Assembly (NCBI GenBank): GCA_030142905.1
Contig: JASJOG010000074.1
Location: 1,183,501-1,247,500, forward strand
DNA length: 64,000 nucleotides
Direction: 5' to 3'
DNA from: Heliopora coerulea
Taxonomy: Eukaryota > Cnidaria > Anthozoa > Scleralcyonacea > Helioporidae
The position numbers were made by a program, and so were the translations under genes. Below the pieces are notes generated by a model that had not been told where the DNA came from, ran no database searches, and saw only the letters and a program-made list of their open reading frames with translations. Within the stretch, counting starts at the first letter, position 1, and each line of letters opens with the position of its first letter. Positions 58,956-64,000 of the stretch are shown one piece after another.

Positions 58956-60720
58956 CCAGGCTGCTAGTGTTAGTTTTAATTGAACTACCATACCGTAGAT
59001 TAAACTTTATCTGCCTTGGATTGAGTCTGAATTACGACACATCTGAGTGAAAAAAAAAACATCTTAATTATAGTTGGAATGGACATAATGTTTGGTCGCC
59101 AGAAAATGGTTGAGAAAATGTCATGAGCACTTTATGACATACGATGTTCCACTGAAGTGAATTTTGACATAGGTCATTATCATACTATTATATAAACGGA
59201 AAATGAATCCGTTACTCCTCAAATACGATGAGTTAAAGGGGCTTGGGGAGAAACATTTTGGAAATTGCTAAACCCACTGCATATATTGCAAGGCCCTATC
59301 TTGACAACATGGAGATGGCACATTGGCAATTAACCTAAATTTAAGTCAGCAGGGTTGAGATTTTTAACACGTTATTGAAAGTAAACAGGAAGGCCGCCGT
59401 GAAAAGATAATTATTGGGTAATTAAATCACCAAAGAACAATCCACAACACATTCATCAGAACTGGTTTGAAGTAAGTTAGCGATGACATAACTTGGACAT
59501 TTGAAAAACAAACGCAGACACCAGACAAGCGGAATTCCATTTCGTAATTAATGAGTGATAAACTGAAATGGCAAGGGTTCGTGGGTCTGATTATCACACC
59601 ACACACTGTTGAAAACAACGACAATGTGTACCACCTTTACCTAACCTGACGTTTACCACCCTTCAAAAAACTGTACGTTCTTTTTCATTTGAAATATTCT
59701 GTCCTCCCCTCCCTCCATGTCCTTTGAAATTTGTTAAGAGGACGACAGGAACGTCCATAGCTCTTCGAGTTCTAGAGAATCTACTCCAGTGCGTGAAATA
59801 TTTCGGGTGCAGAGACCGTTTCGACGTTTTCCAGTCCCGGGGAGCAACTTTTCCTTCTTTCTACTTATGGACCCCAGACTGGAACTTGTGGAAAATGTAT
59901 TTAAATTAAAGAAAAGTCGATTCACACAATAGCATTCTCCATTTGGAAAACAGTCTTTAGTCAGTATGATATTATAAAGAACCAATGTAGATTGAAAGGG
60001 TTGGAATTGAAGTTAGCATTTTACTTTCGGAGGAAACGTTCATGTACTTAACGTCAGTTCCATCCGACTTTAGAGTACTGGGATCTATCGCACATTGTTT
60101 TACCCATTCCTGTTCTTCCCGCCCAAAGCAGCTATGTACTGGCAGAGTTTACCTGCCCATCCCTCGAGTCTGGCATGTTAAATTAAACAGACTTTAATTC
60201 TGTTGTATTTGAGACGCCAAAAACGTTAATTAACTATTATTAAAAGGTGTCGAATGATTGTGAAAAAAATATTCAACAATGTCTGAACGTAAATGCTAGA
60301 ACGTCAGAATTCTATTCTAGGTCTTGAACAATGTTCGGGAAATTAGGCGCCATGCACGTGTTTAAACCTAGTAGGATTCCATTTTAACGCCAAAAAGTCT
60401 GCGGTGACTGCAGAGTACGCGTGAAATTTAGTCATTTCGACCAGCTTGTCATGAATCAGCCATATAGTTATATTTGAAGCCTCAGTTGGCATTTTACCTA
60501 ATAAAATACTCTCCAAAGTTAGAAATTCAATCCTGTTGGCTATTTTGCAAATTTATGGAGCGACTTTCAATTTCCGAATTCCGTTTGTTTTTTTGGGTTT
60601 TTTTTGAGCAACTGCGTGTACAATTACAAGCAGTTAGTACCCTGAGTGTAATTTTGTCTATCATGGATCATAGCCAAACAAAACTCGCCAAAGAATAATT
60701 GTATCGCTTTCTCACTTGTA
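58956..60720. other. Intergenic, nothing recognised
   Basis: Short ORFs only; no supported feature. Confidence 0.45.
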
Positions 60721-61445
60721 GCACTTCGAGTTTTTTTTAAATGTCTCATAAAACAAACTTCTTAATACACTAATTCGCCAAGAAAGTTTGGAAATTTTAA
60801 GTTTACTCAGCCGAAAAATATGACACGGTTATGATTTACCTTTGTATTTTCCTCATGAGTTATTAATGAGTTTTATGTAATATTTAAAAGCCGAGCAGGA
60901 ATGCTTTATTTACTGTTTAATAAACGAGCAGGAGTGCTTTATCGGATTTAACACACGAGGCGACGGCCGAGTGTTTTAGGTCCGATAAAGCACGAACTGT
61001 GAGTTTTATGAACGGCTTCAAAAACGAAACGTTTTATACGCTAATTCCTTACGTTAGTTTGGCAATTTCTGTTTTCTAAGGCGAAAAATATTGAAGAAAA
61101 CTTGAAGAGAAATTTAGGATAAAGACACGACACGGTTATGATTTTCTTTTGTGTTTTCCTCACGAATTCTTAATGAGTTTTTGAATGGGATTTAAAACAC
61201 GAGGCGATAGCCGAGTGTTCTAGACCCGATAAAGCACTGAGTGGGAGTTTTTTAAATGTCTTACGAAATTCACCACCTAATACGCTAATTTGCGAAGAAA
61301 GTTCGGAAATTTATCTTTCGTAAGCCGAAAAAATTGAACTTCTTCTTCACGTATAAAGACACATGTATCTTTATCACATATATAGATCTGACACTGTTAT
61401 GATTTTCTTTTGTATTTTTCTCATGAATTATTAATGAATTTTATA
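60721..61445. repeat. Diverged tandem repeat, three units of about 200-280 bp
   Basis: Three units start near 60728, 61010 and 61242. Each has GAGTTTT-type sequence, then a TAATACGCTAATT-like box, AGAAAGTTYGGAAATTT, CCGAAAAA, and GACACGGTTATGATTT followed by TTGTATTTTCCTCATGA. The first two units end in an inverted-repeat module containing CACGAGGCGA and CCGAGTGTT and closing with CGATAAAGCAC. Units have diverged by substitutions and indels. Confidence 0.75.
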
Positions 61446-61494
61446 AAGCTAAATATGGAAACTCCTGAGTCATTTCAAAGTTTACGAAGTAAGT

Positions 61495-61685
61495 TTCGAG
61501 ATGAAAATTATTGCCCTGCAGATAATTTTTAACCTAGACATAATACGAATTCTTTAATGTAGCTACCGTTTCGTCACTTGACAAAACGTTAGTCACGTTA
61601 GCTTTACGAAACGGCAGCTACATTAAAGAATTCTTATTATGCCTGTGTTAAAAATTATTTGCTGGGCAATAATTTTCATTATGAG
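61495..61685. mobile_element. 191-bp foldback with about 80-bp arms
   Basis: The arms share ATGAAAATTATTGCCC, ATAATTTTTAAC and GAATTCTTTAATGTAGCT through CCGTTTCGT, with scattered mismatches, around a spacer of about 30 nt. TTTACGAAGTAAG occurs as a direct repeat outside the element at 61481-61493 and 61732-61744. Confidence 0.75.
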
Positions 61686-62031
61686 ACTACGCTTCCCGCC
61701 TGGCACCTCAATAGCAACTATTTTACGAAGTAAGCAAAATCATTATGATCAAAGAGTTTTTCTATGTGACAAAAACAACAAAGTATATCGTGGTTCAAAC
61801 TCCATTGACCTGTTGTTCTCGGGATAGAATTACGCCCCGGCTTCTGTACTTAAAAAAAGAAAGAGCAGTGTGAAAGCTACGAAACCCTTTTCAAAACCGG
61901 TATGTCGATGTTCGTGTTCATAAATACTATTATGGTACTTACGACCGAACTTTGTTTATTTTAGTTTTATCGTGGAAACCCCCCCGAGTTTTTATGACAT
62001 TGTTTACTTTACATAACACCCAGGTTTTCAT

Positions 62032-62346
62032 CAGTGGTATAGCTAGGGATAGGAAAACACGGCGGAGGGTTGTCTCTTGTTTGGCGAACACTGAGACGAA
62101 ATCTGAGAAGATGAAAAGGGGCTGACGAATTTTAACTCTAAAACAAATTTTGCTTCTTATGCTTCTTTCTTTACCCTTTCAAGGCTATTTCTTCTTCAAT
62201 ACGTTGAATCGATGATACTTCGTACGTTTTAGCCTGTTTGTTATTTTATCCCCATGCCAACCATATTCTTTTCATTTTAGGAGAGTCTAATGAAGCTGGG
62301 TTTTGGAAAAATAGGGGTCGTGATCCCGCCCGGGGCTACGCCACTG
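62032..62346. mobile_element. 315-bp non-autonomous element with CAGTGG...GTAGC ends
   Basis: The left end is CAGTGGTATAGCTAGGG and the right end, reverse-complemented, is CAGTGGCGTAGCCCCGGG. The terminal pattern is like that of widespread invertebrate hAT-type repeats. The 8-bp flanks do not match, so the duplication has decayed or the ends are not exact. Apparent ORFs across the right end are chance. Confidence 0.55.
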
Positions 62347-64000
62347 GCTTTTTGTACTTCAGTGAAAAAGGTCGTCGCAATGGACGAACCAGGTGGCAAT
62401 CTCAACTTTATTATAAAAATTAATGCTCAGCAAAAGATTCGTAACAAACACATTTTGTTTGATATATATTTATGATATATCAAATTTGATAAGTTTCTAT
62501 TGCTTAATGTACTAAAATGGTGTTTGTAGATTCTGACGATGTTGCGAGATGCGACGAGACGTTAGGCAATAAACGTATATACCAACAAAACGTGTTTGTT
62601 TACGAATCTTTGGTGGACATTCATTTTTATTAATTAAGATGAAAAAGACCGTCGGTGAGAATTGTTTTCACAAAACGCTTGTAAACCTACACCGTAAACT
62701 TCAATTAAATATAACACAAAACATCTTCTTAAAGAGTCATGTTTGGACGAAGTGATAACGCAAAAGCACTACGTTCTTCAAACCACTTGATCACATAGTA
62801 ATACGATATGATTTCGATTGATTAATAGCCAAGTAAAAGGTGAAAGGAAAGGAAATAAACGGCCAAAAATGACGAAGAGTGAAGTAGTTGAAATTGGGCC
62901 ATTTCATATTTGCGTCCCGTTTTAACTCATGTCTTGGGTTTCCTTTTGGTGTGAGGTGAATGGAGCTGACTTGGCAAGTTGAAGGGGACCTTGGACGTGG
63001 TCCATAACGGCATCAATGTTTTTGTCTCGGTCAGACATTGATGATGCCAACATGTCGACACTGTTTGAAAAGCTAAACATTTCCAGGACATTGAATGACC
63101 TTATAAAATGCTACCTACCCCGAGGAAAGGTCTTTCACGTCTGTTTGAAAGTAGTGGACGTGTGAGTACTGTTATTAGGATTAAAGGGATTTAGGTGTAG
63201 TAAAGGAAAATTTAGCGTGAATAAAATATTTCTTTTCTACCTATAATTTGAGAAACGACTTGGATTTCATAGAACTACATGGGTCACTCAGGGCATTAGA
63301 TAACTTTATCCGACACCATGCAAAGGTGATAGATTTAATTACAATGTATTTTTCTTCTGCCTTTTGGGGTTGATTTACAAAAGAATGGACTTCCTTGAAG
63401 GTGACTGGAAACGATGACATCCTGTAAGAAGCAGCGTCGTCGAATATTCTCGCTCAAATTGCTGTTATTGGCCCAGTTCATAGATCAATGTTCCGACCGT
63501 GTGGTTGAAGACGTCCTGGTACTGTAGAGGCTTGGCCGAATATGTTAATATCTACCCGTGATGTGTTAGTTCTATTTGCAGCACACCTTACTCTTCCGTA
63601 GGCTGGTAAGGTTTGTCAAGCCAGAAAGGAAACTTGTGTCTGACTGCTAATAATGACTTCCACAGGTGTTAGGGGCTTGGTCGGATTATGGTTGGGGCTT
63701 GGTCGGACTTGGTATTTATATCTCACTGTATGACGTCGGGCAGTCGCTACATCCCGTCGTGTTCCGATGTCTGGGAATGCGTGCTGCCAAGCTCAAGAAC
63801 TATTATTAATTGTTGGCTAAGAGATTTATTAAGTTGAGTTCGATTGCGGACTTAAAAAATAGTGTAGATAAGGAGCGGAAATTTTGAATCAGAATAGCTA
63901 TGAACATTATTAGAGCTGGTGAAATGATAATTCTAATCCTTTGGCAATTTGAACTACTGGTGGCAATGGTTCATTGATTCTGAGGGAGTGTGGTTGTATT
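62347..64000. other. Right end of window, nothing recognised
   Basis: No gene, RNA gene or structured repeat could be supported. Short ORFs only. Confidence 0.45.

Overview
The window reads as nuclear DNA of a metazoan, most likely an anthozoan cnidarian (coral or sea anemone). It is AT-rich and gene-poor. One gene is split into 12 short exons with GT-AG introns. A SoxE gene lies in a long gene-free interval, and the spacer is dense with foldback elements, MITEs, SINE-like pieces, LINE ends and TA microsatellites. The taxon is inferred from gene content and repeat style, not from a database match. Nothing bacterial or viral is seen, and there is no rRNA, functional tRNA or CRISPR.

Left end (1-6.8 kb): the last exon of a leucine-rich-repeat gene on the + strand (326-901) meets the proteasome lid gene PSMD12/RPN5 tail to tail. 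PSMD12 is on the - strand, 1571-6777. I could reconstruct it completely: 12 coding exons, all phases consistent, 456 codons, the same length as the human protein.

Middle (6.8-40 kb): no convincing gene. The interval holds two weak first-exon candidates (8883-9063 and 12154-12300, - strand) and much repeat DNA. A 3.9-kb train of elements separated by TA microsatellites (14.66-18.66 kb) contains a 422-bp near-perfect foldback, an apparently intact Tc1-like transposon with DD38E spacing, a broken DD34E Tc1/mariner relic, and two smaller palindromes. LINE 3'-end fragments lie at 20.8-21.4 kb. hAT-type non-autonomous elements with 8-bp target duplications lie at 9.8, 30.7 and 34.8 kb.

SoxE (40.3-41.5 kb, - strand): one uninterrupted 388-codon frame with the SoxE dimerisation region, an HMG box and an acidic/Ser/Pro-rich tail. 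It has about 33 kb of gene-free DNA on the PSMD12 side and at least 22 kb on the other, a layout typical of a developmental transcription factor with distant regulatory elements.

Right end (41.5-64 kb): no recognisable gene. It contains a 17-bp minisatellite, several MITE/foldback elements (45.7, 50.1, 53.4, 56.7, 61.5 kb), a perfect 26-bp hairpin at 58.9 kb, a three-unit diverged tandem repeat at 60.7-61.4 kb and microsatellites.

The two well-supported genes are functionally unrelated: a housekeeping proteasome subunit and a developmental regulator. Most of the remaining recognisable sequence comes from DNA transposons and their short derivatives.
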